Source: Hypsibius dujardini (Eukaryota > Tardigrada > Eutardigrada > Parachela > Hypsibiidae). From it: a stretch of DNA of 39,531 bases. Position numbers and translations under genes: made by a program. Positions 9,655 to 21,635 of the stretch are shown here, piece after piece (positions within the stretch are counted from its first letter, which is position 1; each line of letters begins with the position of its first letter). The stretch lies in contig LRSR01014550.1 in assembly GCA_001579985.1 (NCBI GenBank), positions 1 to 39,531 of the forward strand. The letters are read 5' to 3'. Below the pieces are notes generated by a model. The model ran no database searches. It saw only the letters and a program-made list of their open reading frames with translations, and was not told the DNA's origin.

Positions 9655-10899
9655 ATGGCTGCCTCACCCGCAAAAAAGCACCAACAAGTGGCCTCCCGCC
9701 ACGAGGGAAAATTCGTCAAGCCAGGTGGGGAGAAGCTGACGACGTTCGAGCAGCAGATCAGCCAGTTCCTCGTGGATCTGGAGTCGAGTCAGGACCTGAA
9801 GGGCTCGCTGCAGGAGCTGTTCGTGAACGAGGCCAAGGAGATGGAGGTCGGCGGGAAGAACATCATCGTGCTGTACGTGCCGCCGCCGCAGCTGCGCGCC
9901 TGGCAGAAGACCCATGTCCGGGTGGTCCGCGAGCTGGAGAAGAAGCTGGGCGGACGGCCCGTTATCTTCATCGCCAAGCGACGAATGCTGCCGAAGCCCA
10001 CGCGGAAAACCATCAAACTCAGCCAGAAGCGTCCGCGGTCCAGGTGCGTGCGGTCTCGATCGCTCAATCAAGCGATCGGCTGAATAGTTAAACGTTGCAT
10101 TGATTGAATAATCATTCAGTCAAATCAACTGTGTATTTAGATGGACGAGTTTTCTTATAGCAAAATTGACTGTTTGAATCGTTGTGGCACGATTTATTAG
10201 TTTCAACTTAATCCTTTAGTTTGAAATTGAACACCTTTGAGGCAGTGCTTTACTTACGGGAATTGGAATTTCGATTTGTTTGTGTTTCTTAAAACTGATC
10301 AATCGCGCCTTTTTAATGATTTTTCCTCCATGAATTTTTTTCAGTCGATTTGACAGCTTGCTCGTGAGTTTCTTTTTTCCATATTGAATTTCGTAATTCG
10401 ACAGCTTTTCGTTCAGTGTGAATTTGTTTAAGGAATCCTTTTAATTAGCTATGGTTAAACGGAAATCGGAATTTTTATACGTTGAACCAATTTTCGATTG
10501 TAATTATTCCTTTAGTACTTACTAAATAAAATCAATGTCTATCTAATATTATCAGTTTAATTTAGTTTTAGTTGATTAGTTTTTATTTATTTTAATTGAA
10601 CTGAAAACTTATCGGTGCTTCGCTCGAAATTTTGAATTTTACTATGTTTAAATATTTTCTTTTTCGATTGCAGGACTTTGACGGCGGTGCATGAGAACAT
10701 GCTGGCGGACATTGTCTTCCCCGCGGAGATTGTCGGCAAGAGGACCCGCGTGAAGCAGGACGGTTCGCGGCTCCTCAAGATCCACTTAGACAAGGCGAGC
10801 CAAGTCAACGTCGAGCACAAGGTGGAGGTCTTTGCCTCGCTTTACAAGAAGCTCACCGGAAAGGCCGTCTCATTTGAGTTCCCCGAGCCCATCTTCTAA
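9655..10899 (+). CDS. RPS7: 40S ribosomal protein S7 (eS7)
   Basis: Two coding exons, 9655-10043 and 10674-10899, give 204 residues against 194 in human; the extra length is an N-terminal extension ([19 protein letters not shown]). Diagnostic segments are [55 protein letters not shown] and QKRPRSR, then after the splice [31 protein letters not shown] and [18 protein letters not shown]. The protein belongs to the small ribosomal subunit and is needed for 18S rRNA maturation. The splice occurs inside an AGG arginine codon (phase 2). The start is the first ATG after the putative leader intron. The 630-base intron is AT-rich. I looked for a C/D-box snoRNA in it and found no convincing one. Confidence 0.97.
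10044..10673. other. RPS7 intron
   Basis: This is an AT-rich intron with TTGATT units and TTTAGTTT patches. No snoRNA boxes in the correct arrangement, no frame and no transposon ends were seen. Confidence 0.6.
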
Positions 10900-11062
10900 T
10901 CACATTTTCTCTAGGCGCACTTTGAGTGGCGGTAGTGAGAGACTCATTTGTGTGATCAGTTCTTTATGAGTTGATTGTGAAACATCTCGGCAAATGAATC
11001 GAATTATTTGCGCGCTGCAATTTGCAATTTGTTGACTGTTTCGTGCAATGGAAGAGGGATGT

Positions 11063-11140
11063 CATCGATCAATCAGTCATTCAATCAATCAATCAGTCAT
11101 TCAATCATTCAATCATTCAATCAGTCAATCAATCAATCAA
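11063..11140. repeat. (ATCA)n tetranucleotide repeat
   Basis: Imperfect AATC/AGTC tetramers run for about 75 bases downstream of RPS7. The same TGAT/ATCA unit recurs in shorter form near 22088, 31866, 37899 and 38521. Confidence 0.9.
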
Positions 11141-11597
11141 ACATGGTTGCCTGTCCATCGTTGCAATCGTCACAAAATCCTTCATAACAGTGGTTTGGCT
11201 TCTCCCAGAGATGCCGTGTAATATGGCTGTAGTTTGCCAGTGAAAAGCTGAAGCAAAATTAAATTTTGGAGCAAACACCAGTGAGTTTCATTTCCAGTTC
11301 CATTGTGAACTAATGGAATTTCAACGCCGTTGGGAATTTTATCAAGTAAGCAATCAATGTACCGCGTGGCGGCTCTACGTGGCCTAAACTGGGTCAAGTT
11401 CTCTTTTGCCCTGTAGCATCATAAGCTCCGTAGGTGCTAATCCCATCAAGAATCAATTGCGTGATCGGTTTCAGGAACCGGACAGGGTTCAATTCCAATT
11501 TGAGTGGAACTCCACATGTACGAATTCCTGTGATCAGGCAATCAATCCAATCAACAGTAGTTAACCTTCATTTGTATCTACCGTTCCGTCCCTACTG

Positions 11598-11725
11598 TAC
11601 ACGCGTGGTGAAAACATTTCACCAACCGAGTTAAGTAATTTAACTCGTTTAATCCAAGGATTCATACAAAGACCGAGTTAAATAGCTTTACTCGGTTAGC
11701 GCAATGTTTTTGCCACGTGTCTATA
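11598..11725. mobile_element. Miniature inverted-repeat element, copy 1
   Basis: Two arms of about 48 bases (11598-11647 and 11674-11725) are inverted copies with few mismatches. They share ACACG(CG)TGGYRAAAACATT, an AACCGAG core and TTTAACTCG. The element starts and ends next to TA, which fits a TA target duplication. A related hairpin lies at 36799-36931. Confidence 0.6.
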
Positions 11726-11947
11726 CTACCCTAATGTGTGGGCTGTACAATTGCGGAATGATGTCATTGGAGATGGGAAAGATTTCTCGCTTGTTTTCCG
11801 CGAATATTTGTCCCGCTTGAGCACAAAAATTATCATATTCTGATCTGTTTCCCGTCTTTTTGACCAGTGCCCCGCCTGGGGGCGGCCTCGTCATTCGTCC
11901 AATTCGGCCCGCACTCGGACGAGGTCGACGGACGCAAGTATTTTACC

Positions 11948-14900
11948 ATGCAGCAGGATGAATCCTTCTTCGGATTTGAAACGCGCCTTCCCGTGAGCCC
12001 GCACAATTTTTTCCCCAAAAGCCAGTGCATTCGCTTAAGCATCTTTCCATTGTTGCAGCGCGATATGGAGCCGCCTTCAGCACGTGCGAGCACCGAGACC
12101 CTTCGGGAGCAACAGGGACTCCTTGGGGACGCATTTGGGGAATTGCGACTGGACGAGTTGGAACGACGCAGCGGCAGCTCCTACAATCCCCGAAGTAGCG
12201 GCGCAAGTGTTCGAGGTTAGCTTTTTGGCGCCAGACACAATTGGGCTGTTGGGTTAATTTTAGGTTTGGCGGAGAGGAATTTTTTGACAACCTTACTTTC
12301 ATACAAATCAACCGATCAATCGGGCGCTCAGAACTGCAAATAATTTCACCAGTTAATTCATCAATCAAGCGATTAGATACGTTGAACTGTTCTTCGCTTT
12401 CAACGCGGTAGTATGGGGGCTTTATCGAGTATTTGCGTTCCTGTATGAGATAGCAATCCTAACGTGCTAGGTGCATGTGTTTTATCAGTCAAAGTGGTGT
12501 TTGTGCTGTTGTTAGTTTAACTATTTTAGGGATTTTTAGAATCTGTTGCTTCGTTTTTCTCCCGCTAGTGGTACGAAAATTTGAGTAGTTATTTTTATCC
12601 GAAAGCCAAAGTTTGTAACGTGCTAGAGGAAATTATTTTCAGGACGGAGAATCATTCCTCTTGGTTGAATTTATTGTTATGGAAATTAGAATTTTTCAAG
12701 GTCCATTTTGCGTAAATCAACCAATCAATCTACAAATGTCTATTGCCATCGAATAATTCATCGATCACGCAAGGGACTTTTATCTGTTTCAGTTTTTTTA
12801 TGTAAGTTTCCCGTGGGAATGAAAGTTTTGAAATGTCTTTTTGTTTTGAAAACAGATCCATGGGCCAGTGCTTCGTCAGAGCTCAACTCCATCGACAACA
12901 GGGAAATCTTCAGCGATCTCCACAATCCACAGCCGCAACAACAATCCAGCTCGAGTTACGGTGTGCGGGACTTGGGCGTCCGATCCATTGGCGGTCTTGA
13001 ACCGGTCTCGTCGAGTTCCCATGCTTGGCAAACGGCGACGTCGCCCAACTTTTTCGGAGAGAAGGGAGATGTGGAAGATGTAAGTGGTCTCTTGATGTGT
13101 GGGATGGATTGATTGATGGATGTAAGTGAGTGGTGTGTGTTCACTACACTGGTAGTACGTATTTTTTTGTTCAAATTTTAAACTGACATTAAGTAGTCGA
13201 AAAATTATCTTTCATTTTCAAATTAATATTATTTATTTCATGTGGATTTACAATTGAATGTTCGGCTTCTGATATTTATTAATAATGTCAATCTCGCTTC
13301 TCGTGCTATTGCAGGGCATTCCAGTGGATCTTTCCGGCCTCATGGACGATACCGACTCCTTCAACTCCGTACATAATCGTCAAGAATTTTTCAACGAGTT
13401 CACCAAGGTTTGGCGTGTAATTTTATACCTTCCACGGGGATCTCTCTAACCTTTTCAGCTGCTTTCCTAGCAAACTTATCTGCCGTACACTCCGCGGGAA
13501 GAGCCGATGAGCATGGAGACCACCTCTAAGGAATCGTCGCCGTGGGGCTCCACTGCCGGTCCGTTTTCTGCGTTCGGTGGCAGCGGCACGTGGTCAACCG
13601 CGGCTGCGGATGAACCGCCTACTCGACAAGTTTCGATCGATCAGAAGGTGCACTAACTATTTTGTTTTTCAGTCTTAGAGTTTAGCAGGAGCTAGGCATA
13701 ACGGACAGGCAGTCAGAAGGCCTTTTAGACTTGTCGTAGGCAACGGGCTTAGAGTCAGAAACGGGGCCGTTCTTTCAGTCAGACACGCAAACAATAGTAA
13801 TTTCAGAAGAACAGACAGAAAATGACCATGTCAGGGAGGCAAATCGATAGGCGGGCAGAAACGCCATTGTTTTTTCACACCGGCAGCGAAGAATGGTGAC
13901 AGTTGCTTACAGGCGAAAGACTGCCGTACTGCTAGGCAGGCATGCACATGGAGACAGAGCAGCAGGCACTAACGCGATCTTTCAGAGATCAAGCATTTGT
14001 TCATACTTTTAGGCAAAAAAATGACCACAGCAGACATCCAGGCAAGAAGGTTGCCGAGACAGAATGGATACATCGGCAGTCAGGCATTCGGAAGGACGAG
14101 TGCTCTTTCAGACATTCACTTATCACTGATATATGTTTTGTCTTTTTTAGCCGGAAAACTCTCGTGAGGATATCTTATCCACGATCAGTCGACAAGTGCC
14201 GTCGGTGGTGCCGAACGTGGTGAGGACGCCGATGACTTTAGAGGAGCTGGAACGGGAGTTTATGCCCGCGCCGGTGCAACCGGTTGTCCCTTCAACACAG
14301 CAAACTCCCCATCATGACGGCGTTCGCTCGCCATTTCGTCAGCCAACCAACGGCCCAGCTTTTCATCATGTACGCTGTCTGTCTTCACAAAATGCTTACC
14401 TAACTACGTTGGGTATTGGGTTGCCTGACTGCCTGGTTGTCGTGCCTGTCTGCCTGAATAGGTTGTTGTGCCTCTCTCCCTGAATGGGTTGTCTGACTAT
14501 CTGAATGTTTTCCCTCACTGTTTGAATATGTTGCCTGACTGTCTGACTGTCGTTCCTATCTGCCTGAATGTTTTGGCAGACAGCATTGCAGAGTTGTTTG
14601 CATGTCTTATCTGAATGTCTTGCTCGATTGTCTTTACTGAATGTTTCGCTTCACTGTTTTCATGTCTTTTCTGCTATCTTGCTTAACTCTCTTGACTGAA
14701 CATCTGTATGTCTTGTGGGAGTGTGTCAATTGACTGACTGACTTCTAATTTTGTATCTGAACTTTCTCGATGTCATGCCAAACTATTGTCTTACTGCCTC
14801 AATGTCTGTCTCATCATTTGTCTGCCTGTGGCGTACAAATCCCTAATCGGCGGCCCGTCTTGTCCTGATCATTTTCTCTAGGTCCTCAAATTATTTTGAA

Positions 14901-17900
14901 TACAATGATTTCACCTTCGCGTGTCTTTCTCTTCCTTTCTCTGTTAGTTTCAGTCACCTGTTCCACAAAGCATGTCACCAGATCGTCGAGGCGTCCCGCC
15001 TCCCCTTCCACCGCCGTCGCCGTTCGGCATGATGGATCCCAACAACTTTCGTCACCAATCTCCCCGGCCGTTGCCACCGGGATTCATCCCGATTCCGGGC
15101 CGGATGCCGCTTCCGGGCGGGATGCCTGGTGGGCGGGGCTTTCCCGGACCGCCACCGCCGATGCGCTTTCCCTATCCGCAGCAGCCTCCGCTCCGCGGTT
15201 TCGATCCCACCCGGGGACCGCATCCGGGCCAGTTCATGCCGATTCGTGCCTTCAACGGGATGCCCATCCGGGGTGTTGGCGGGCTTGGCGGACCGATGAT
15301 ACCGCCGCAGATGCTGCATCATATGCAGCAGCAACAGATGGGACCCGGCTTTCGAGGACCAAGGTCAGTGCTCTTTGGCTATTGTCAATTTTAATTCTTG
15401 TATTTAGGCTAAGTCAAATAAATTCTTGCAACTAAATGTAATAGAATTTAATATTTAATGAATTCCTGTGTTTATATTCCATTAAGCAACTTCTACTTAA
15501 TATTCAATCACGTTCATTTTTTAATTATTTCAATAAATTCTTGCATTTAAATTCATTTTAAAATGAACACATAAGCAAGATGTAATTTTGTTGGACTAAA
15601 AACATTTTATTCAAATAAGGGCGCCGGGCGTAGCAGCTAAAAGGAATTTAAAATCACCCTTGGTCTAGAATGGTCTAGCCATTTTTCGGTTTGATTTGAA
15701 AATGCGTGACCTGTCCGAATTGCTTATTTTCGGGTAAATTAGATGTAATCTGAGCTGATTTAGTTTGATAAAGCTCATTTTTGAGCTCTTGTGTTTGTAT
15801 GTTAGAATTTAAATTCATTTAATCGTCGTTGATGAATTTACCTTTAAAAATATTTATGCAACTGTAAATTTGACTTTATTGAACACATGTTGAGCACATG
15901 CATTTTATTTGACAGCATGGCGTTGTTTAATTTCATTAGCAGACCACACACGTACGAGGTAAAACTTTAAATTCGGCTAACGGGCAAAATCGCTTTTAAT
16001 TCGGCTAGCTTTTTTGCGTTCCAAGCTCCCTCAGTGTCAGTGACTTGGATATAGACGTTGAAACTTTGATAAAGTCAAACAAAATTTTGCCAAAAAAAGA
16101 TGAAATTGAGAGAGGGGCAGGAATACCTTTGTAGAGCTTAGACGATTGTTTTGAAAGAGTAAGAAAAATGTGGCTGTAAAAGAGACTGAATTGAGGCTGT
16201 AGAGGCGCCACTTGCAGGTTCAGCTAAGGCATACTAGCACATCTTACAGTCTACACACTCTTGTCAGACACACACAGGTACATATTGCAGTTGACAGCAG
16301 GTGCGTTCATTCTTGTAGTGAGAAGTGCGACACTTGCGGCTCCCTAGCCGAATTAAAAGCGATTTGCCCGTTAGCGTAAGACTCGTACTGATATCCTAAA
16401 AATCCAAAAAAATATTGCATCTTCAATCAGTTTAATTGAAGTTGAAATTATTGTTTGTTTTAGACCTCTTTACGGACAACCGCTGCGAATGCTCCCACCG
16501 CAGCAGCAGCGCCACATGATGAGTCAGGTGTTTGTGAATCAGCGCTACATGCATGACAACAACAACAACGACGCCGACTACGATGATGACCAGGAGGTTG
16601 CCGGCTGGATGACGGAACGCGAGAAGGATTGGGTGATCAAGGTGCAGCAGTCGCAAGTGCGCACCGACAATCCCTACATGGACGACTATTATTATTATGT
16701 GAGGATCCACAAACTTATAAAGCTGCCTGCCTGGTTGTTTGACTGTCTGTATTCCTTTGTCTGAATGTGTGTGTGTGTGGTGACTGATTGTCTTTCCAGG
16801 TTTCTGGTTTCTTGGTCAAGCGATCTGCCCTAGCGTCAGTCTTTTTGTTGCTGTTTATTCTTCTGCCTGACCATCTTTTGTTTCTTTGTCTGTCTGTTTG
16901 TCTTCCAGATGGTCTGTCCGATCGTCTTAATTTTTGCCCATAGGGCTACCTGACTGCTTGCCTACCAGTCTTATTGTCTGTTTATCTGCCTTACTGTCTG
17001 CGTGCCTGCTTACCTTATTGCCTGTCGGTTATTTGGTTTCCGTATGTGCTATGTCAGTTTATTTACTGTGGGTGCTTGTTTTACTTCATGTGTGTCTGCC
17101 TCCTTGCCTGCCTTTCCTTCCCCCTACCTGTTTGTTTGTCTGATTTACGGTCTCTTTTTGTTTGCCTGCCGTCTCTCTGCCTGCCTATCCGTATGCATGT
17201 AAGTTTATCAGTCTACCTGTGTATTTGTTTCTGCATATCTGAACCCCGTTGTGAACATCGCGCACTTTCTCCGATCTAGGTTCGAAGTTTGAAGAAGGCT
17301 ACAAAGGACGCGTCAAAAGGACTGGACAATTTCACCGAGCAGGACTTTATTCTCCCTGCTCGTATGGCCAGCGATCAAAAGGAAGAACGGTTCCCTGCCA
17401 GTAAGCTTCCCGCTTTGTTTATGCCTGTTATTCCTCATTTCGACTGATTTTGCGTTGTTGTTTGCGTTTCGGTAGTTCAAGCGCTGTTTCTTTTCATGCT
17501 TTAGATAATTTTGAGGGTTCCTTGGGGAAGGTGTGCATTTCCAGCGTGTTCAATCCGCGCAAAACTGTAGACGTGGACGCCGTCAATATCGCCAAGAACA
17601 GGGCGCCCCCGTCCAATCAGAAGCGCCGCTGGTTTGTCGACCCGCTGCAGAAGGAGAAGGGTCATCCAAAGGCGCTGCTACTAGGAATTGAGGATGTAAG
17701 TTGGGCCAACAGGACAGCGGATGCATAGCGGACAGACGAAAGTGAGAAACAGAAGAAGTGCAGACAAACAGGCGAACAGACAAAATCGGCAAGATAAGAT
17801 AGAGATGGGATATATTTTAGATGCTACGGGGCAAAGGAGTAATGGCAGACAGGTCAGACAGACAGAAACAACGAAACAGACAGTCAGACAGGTAGAGGCA

Positions 17901-19857
17901 GACGACATGCATACATACAGATACAGACAGGTAGAGGCAGACATACCGATAGACAAACAGAAAGAAGTACAAACAGACGAATAAATGACGGTGATTGTTA
18001 AGAAAGACAGTTGGGTCGTGCAACTGACGGAGAATTGCGAGTCACAAGAGTCGGACCTGCAAGCTGACGAGAGCCAGGGAAGAACACACGAGCAGATTAA
18101 TCAGTTAGTTGTCCCGCGAGACTGTTTTTCGGCTAGTCCTTCTATTTGTATCTGATTGGAGTTTCTAACGCTGTCTGCCTCGTTCCAGCTTTACAAATTA
18201 GTTCTGGAACTACAAGATTTTTCTCGCGAAGTTGCAGCACTCCCCGAAGGCCAGAGGTAGGATCATTCATCTGCTTGCTTACTTGCCGCTTGTTCCCTTT
18301 CTACATGTTCATTTGTTTTGCTTTAGGGAGCAAGGCATTGAGACACGCCGTAACATCATCAACCTCATCTTCGACCGGCTGATCCAGGGCACCACCCCGG
18401 ACGTCCGCATCCGAAGCTTCTGCGACACTGTCAAGATTCGCAAAGGCCGTGAACTGCTGCGACGCGTGTTGCCCATTCTTTTCAAGGTAGATTACATTTT
18501 TCCCTCTGGTGTGCAGTATATTTGCTATCTGCATCCGTCTTTGCGGACGGTGTAGGCTGATGTGAATTGTCTTGCACCATTCAGGAACAGCTGATCATTT
18601 TGACGGGATACTGTGTGCGTGCGTTGCCGGTCCTGATGGATGTGCCGTCCGACAAGTTGGAAGTGAGTGATGTTGTTCCCTTTGCAGCCGCGTAAAGGTC
18701 ATGTGTTCTGTTCGTTTGTTTGTCAATCACTCCTCATTGGCATATCTATCTCTCGACCTTGTCTCTCTGTGGTTTGTCCAGGAGATATGATGTCTATCTC
18801 TTGTCTCTCTGCAGTGTGTTTATCTGTCTACCTGCCTGCCTGCCTTGTCGGTCTACTGGGTGGCGGTGAGGGCTGTCTGCATCGAATCTGTCTTGCCTAC
18901 TTATCGTTGGGCGTGTATGTATTTCTTTTCAGTATATGACATGCCTGAGTGTCTCTCTGCTTTCCGATTTTCTGACTAGCGAGGAATAACGAGGCTTTTG
19001 CTTTATCTGTAGGGTTTCGACCGTTGTTTGGTATCTGTGGAAGGGAGCCTCCGCGATTTGCCCTTGAAACGCCTGGTGGAGATGTTGAGTCCGCTAATCG
19101 ATACGCAGCACAACTTGGTCAACACCGCATACACCGGACAGACTCTTCTCAGCCAGGCCGTCAAAAACCAGGTGCGGATCTAGTTTCCTCGGCAAGGGAG
19201 TGTGGGAACGTTTGTAAGAGAGGAATCTCTAACGGGGCCGGAGATTGGATGACTGCATCAGTTGTCTTTTGGGGAGTTAAACATTCTGGCAGCCGAATTG
19301 ACAGTGCAATTGACAGACAGACAGATCGACATTTGGGCAGACATGCAGACATCCAACTAGACAGACAGGCAGGCATGGATACATCCAGCTAGACAGAGAG
19401 CAGCCAGGCAGGCAAAGAGGCAGACAGACATTTAGGCAGGCATCCAACTAGACAGGCAGGCAGTTATTTAGGTAAGCTTGCAGGCATCCACCGAGAGAGA
19501 CAGACAGACCGGCAGGCCGACAAGCTAATTAGAAGCATTAAGCCATGGGAAGACATTTCTTTTGTGATCCTATTGCTTTTCCTTCCCCAGTTTGCCCTGC
19601 ACTTTCTGAGCATCTTTCTCGCCCGCGCGGAAGACTGCTATGACGCGGAGTGGAGCGCCCTCTCCGACGCCGAACGCGAGAAGTGGACCCTTCTAGTTAC
19701 TTACCTCTTCATCTCTCTGACGAAAGCCCAAGCCGCCGATGTCGCCTGCTGCCCATCGGAAGCCCTGCGCGAAGCCGTCAGCCAACACATTGCACGTTTC
19801 CCATTTTCGCCGGACGCGGTGGCGGCCTGTCGGGCCAAACTTGGAGTGAAGGAATGA
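11948..19857 (+). CDS. PATL1: PAT1 homolog, mRNA decapping activator of P-bodies
   Basis: Fifteen exons join in phase to 867 residues: 11948-11992, 12059-12215, 12856-13079, 13315-13407, 13471-13647, 14151-14369, 14954-15363, 16464-16698, 17280-17400, 17505-17695, 18189-18256, 18327-18486, 18585-18662, 19013-19171, 19591-19857. Pat1 proteins bridge the Lsm1-7 ring, the DDX6 helicase and decapping factors. The N-terminus, MQQDESFFGFETRLP, resembles the short motif by which Pat1 proteins bind DDX6. An acidic/Q-rich region, then a P/G/M-rich segment (about 306-440) follow. The signature MTEREKDWVIKVQQSQ and DNPYMDDYYYY (about 490-520) matches the mid-region of PATL1, as does NFEGSLGKVCISSVFNPRK. 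The C-terminal alpha-helical domain has FDRLIQG, IRKGRELLRRVLPIL and LSIFLARAED. AATAAA is at 20325-20330. Confidence 0.95.
12216..12855. other. PATL1 intron 2
   Basis: This 640-base intron holds scattered AATCAATC units and T-rich sequence. No gene, hairpin or transposon end was identified. Confidence 0.55.
13648..14150. repeat. PATL1 intron 5 with sparse ACAG/GGCA repeats
   Basis: The intron is built from scattered degenerate CAGACAG and AGGCA units between about 13700 and 14100. A plus-strand frame starting at 13942 is repeat-derived until it reaches exon 6 at 14151 in another frame. Confidence 0.6.
14370..14953. repeat. PATL1 intron 6 with degenerate TGTCTG/CTGAATG repeat
   Basis: From about 14375 to 14830 the intron is a pyrimidine-rich array of CTGACTGTC and CTGAATGTCTT variants. 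Confidence 0.7.
15976..16375. mobile_element. Inverted-repeat element in PATL1 intron 7
   Basis: Arms at 15976-16008 and 16344-16375 are inverted copies over about 32 bases with one indel (GCTAACGGGCAAA, then TCGCTTTTAATTCGGCTAG). They flank about 335 bases. Outside the arms the motif GTACGAG is also inverted (15953-15959 and 16381-16387), so the true ends may lie further out. No transposase frame is visible, so this would be a non-autonomous element. Confidence 0.6.
16730..17240. repeat. PATL1 intron 8 with degenerate TGTC/TGCC repeat
   Basis: The region is pyrimidine-rich with CTGTCTGT and GCCTGCCT units. Frames with C/L/P/V runs are products of this repeat. Confidence 0.7.
17696..18188. 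repeat. PATL1 intron 10 with ACAG repeat
   Basis: From about 17720 to 17990 the intron carries GACAGACA and ACAGATACAGACAGG units, in opposite orientation to the neighbouring introns 8 and 12-13. Confidence 0.7.
18663..19012. repeat. PATL1 intron 13 with TGTCTCTC/TGCC repeat
   Basis: A pyrimidine-rich stretch with GTCTATCTCTTGTCTC and CTGCCTGCC units covers about 18720-18960. No other feature is seen. Confidence 0.55.
19172..19590. repeat. PATL1 intron 14 with GACA/GGCA repeat
   Basis: From about 19310 to 19530 the intron consists of degenerate GACAGACA and CAGGCAGGCA units. Confidence 0.7.
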
Positions 19858-20324
19858 GGGAAGAGAGACTCGGAATTTGTTCTCCCATTTTCCTGGACAC
19901 GCGCTCAGTAGAAGAGAAAATCTTTCTAATTATCAGCCTCCTTTTTTATTTTCACCGTGTCTGTCCAACTTCTTTTTCTTTCTCCTTCTTTTTTAACGGA
20001 GGTCGCTTACATTTATGTTGACCGAATCCTCCTGTTTCGCCCCCTCCTGTCCGTGTGTGTCTCCCTAGCAGCTTATCATCCTTCCTAATTTGAGTTATAG
20101 CTCCGGCAAAGTATTTATGATGTATACACACTTTTGATTTGGTACGCCTTCCTCTTTTCACACCTTTTTTTGTTACACATTTCGATTTTCTGTCTTTATG
20201 TGGTAATGTATTTTCGGTTAATGGTGGTTTATTTACAGGTGCTTGCTTTTTATCGACTTTGGTCGTGATATTCATGTTGTCTTCTCTTTGGTTTCCTCGT
20301 AAAAAAATGGTTTTCTGTTGAGGA

Positions 20325-20330
20325 AATAAA
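20325..20330 (+). terminator. AATAAA polyadenylation signal of PATL1
   Basis: The first canonical AATAAA after the PATL1 stop lies about 470 bases downstream, after a T-rich 3' region. Confidence 0.55.
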
Positions 20331-21635
20331 TACAGTCAGAGACAGACGGATACTTGATGACGATTGACGAGCCTCACAGCGAATATTTGCTCCTTGCTTG
20401 CCATTGACATCTTGCTCAAGACAAATTTAACTACAGGAAATTTACAAATGTAACTTCTGTACATGCCTCTTATTATCGCTTAATGCAGTATATGGGTTTA
20501 GGAATTACCTCGAAGGTCAAGTAAAATCTTGGAAGAATGTATTATACACTAATTTAATCATACTAATATAACTGATAATATAAGACGTTTGGTCAAACGA
20601 ATTTGGTAGGTCAAAATGACTGATTATGACTAGGATTTCGTGCGTGCTACGCCCCTGAGTCTTCCCCATGGTGGCAGCCGAGTTACTCAACCGATTTCTC
20701 CTAACCTACGAGCTCAACTATATGCTGAAGCATTCGAATGAAAGTTGCACTCGAAAATCGGGCAGAAATCGTATCGCAGTTTACAGAAAAAGATGTGATT
20801 GGAATGCAAATATTTTCAACTAACGAACACAGCAAGAGTTATTTTTAGCACATCACGTATTCTTCGAAAATCCGGCTACGTAGACCGGTTACAGGATCAC
20901 TATCTCACGTACGTTATATTGTTTCGGACCCTACAGAAAAGTACTATGGCAGCGTTATAAACCCATACAAAANNNNNNNNNNNNNNNNNNNNNNNNNNNN
21001 NNNNNNNNNNNNNNNNNNNNNNNNNNNNNNNNNNNNNNNNNNNNNNNNNNNNNNNNNNNNNNNNNNNNNNNNNNNNNNNNNNNNNNNNNNNNNNNNNNNN
21101 NNNNNNNNNNNNNNNNNNNNNNNNNNAGCAAGCCTCGACCTGTTTCCACTGCCTGCCCGAGAAAATTGCGTTGTTCTAGCTCAGACGGCTTTCGTTATCG
21201 GAGAACGGTAGTGATAGATAATGCTCCAAACGACAAACAAATTCCTTCCTAAATAAATTAGAAATTGATACCCACAAAACATAACCAACAAATGGTATGG
21301 CCCACATAATAATAGAGGCTGATTTGGTTTTGTTACAATAATTATTCTTACATGTTTCCGGACAGAAAAGACTTAATACCCAAAAAGTTCACTTTGCATG
21401 TGGGCACTAAATTCGCCGCAACGGGAAACCGTGAAATTTAAATGTAACGAAGTGTCCAAGCGCTGTGTTTCTTCATTTGTACTCCCTATCCTGCGCTCGC
21501 AATAGGTTTCACAGCAACATCACACCAAAAATTGGCGTTTCACAAGCACAAAGGCCCAGCGCATCAAAGTAAAGCAAAATGAGTAAAAATACGAAAGTTC
21601 TATTTAATTAAAAGCAGCTGCAAGAGATCGTGGGG
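20331..21635. other. PATL1-EFHC intergenic region
   Basis: About 1.3 kb of mixed sequence interrupted by the N gap at 20973-21126. No frame, RNA gene or transposon end could be supported. The EFHC promoter should lie in the right part. Confidence 0.5.
20973..21126. other. Assembly gap (154 Ns)
   Basis: A run of unknown bases. A minus-strand frame spanning it is an artefact of X residues. The gap is intergenic, so it does not break a called exon. Confidence 1.

Larger units (their letters stand above)
10900..11947. other. RPS7-PATL1 intergenic region
   Basis: This contains an (ATCA)n microsatellite at about 11063-11140, a hairpin element at 11598-11725 (listed separately) and probably the PATL1 promoter and 5' leader. 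The frame stays open upstream of the chosen PATL1 start back to about 11867, so a non-ATG or upstream-exon extension is possible. Confidence 0.5.

Noticed and set aside
9540-10091. 183-codon plus-strand frame overlapping RPS7
   Set aside because: It is an out-of-frame shadow of the GC-rich RPS7 exon 1, whose own frame clearly matches eS7.
10044-10673. Possible intronic C/D-box snoRNA in the RPS7 intron, a common host
   Set aside because: AATGATT near 10314 and CTGA near 10296 do not match the C and D boxes in the right order or spacing, and no terminal stem is seen.
20955-21149. Minus-strand frame across the N gap
   Set aside because: It consists almost wholly of unknown residues.
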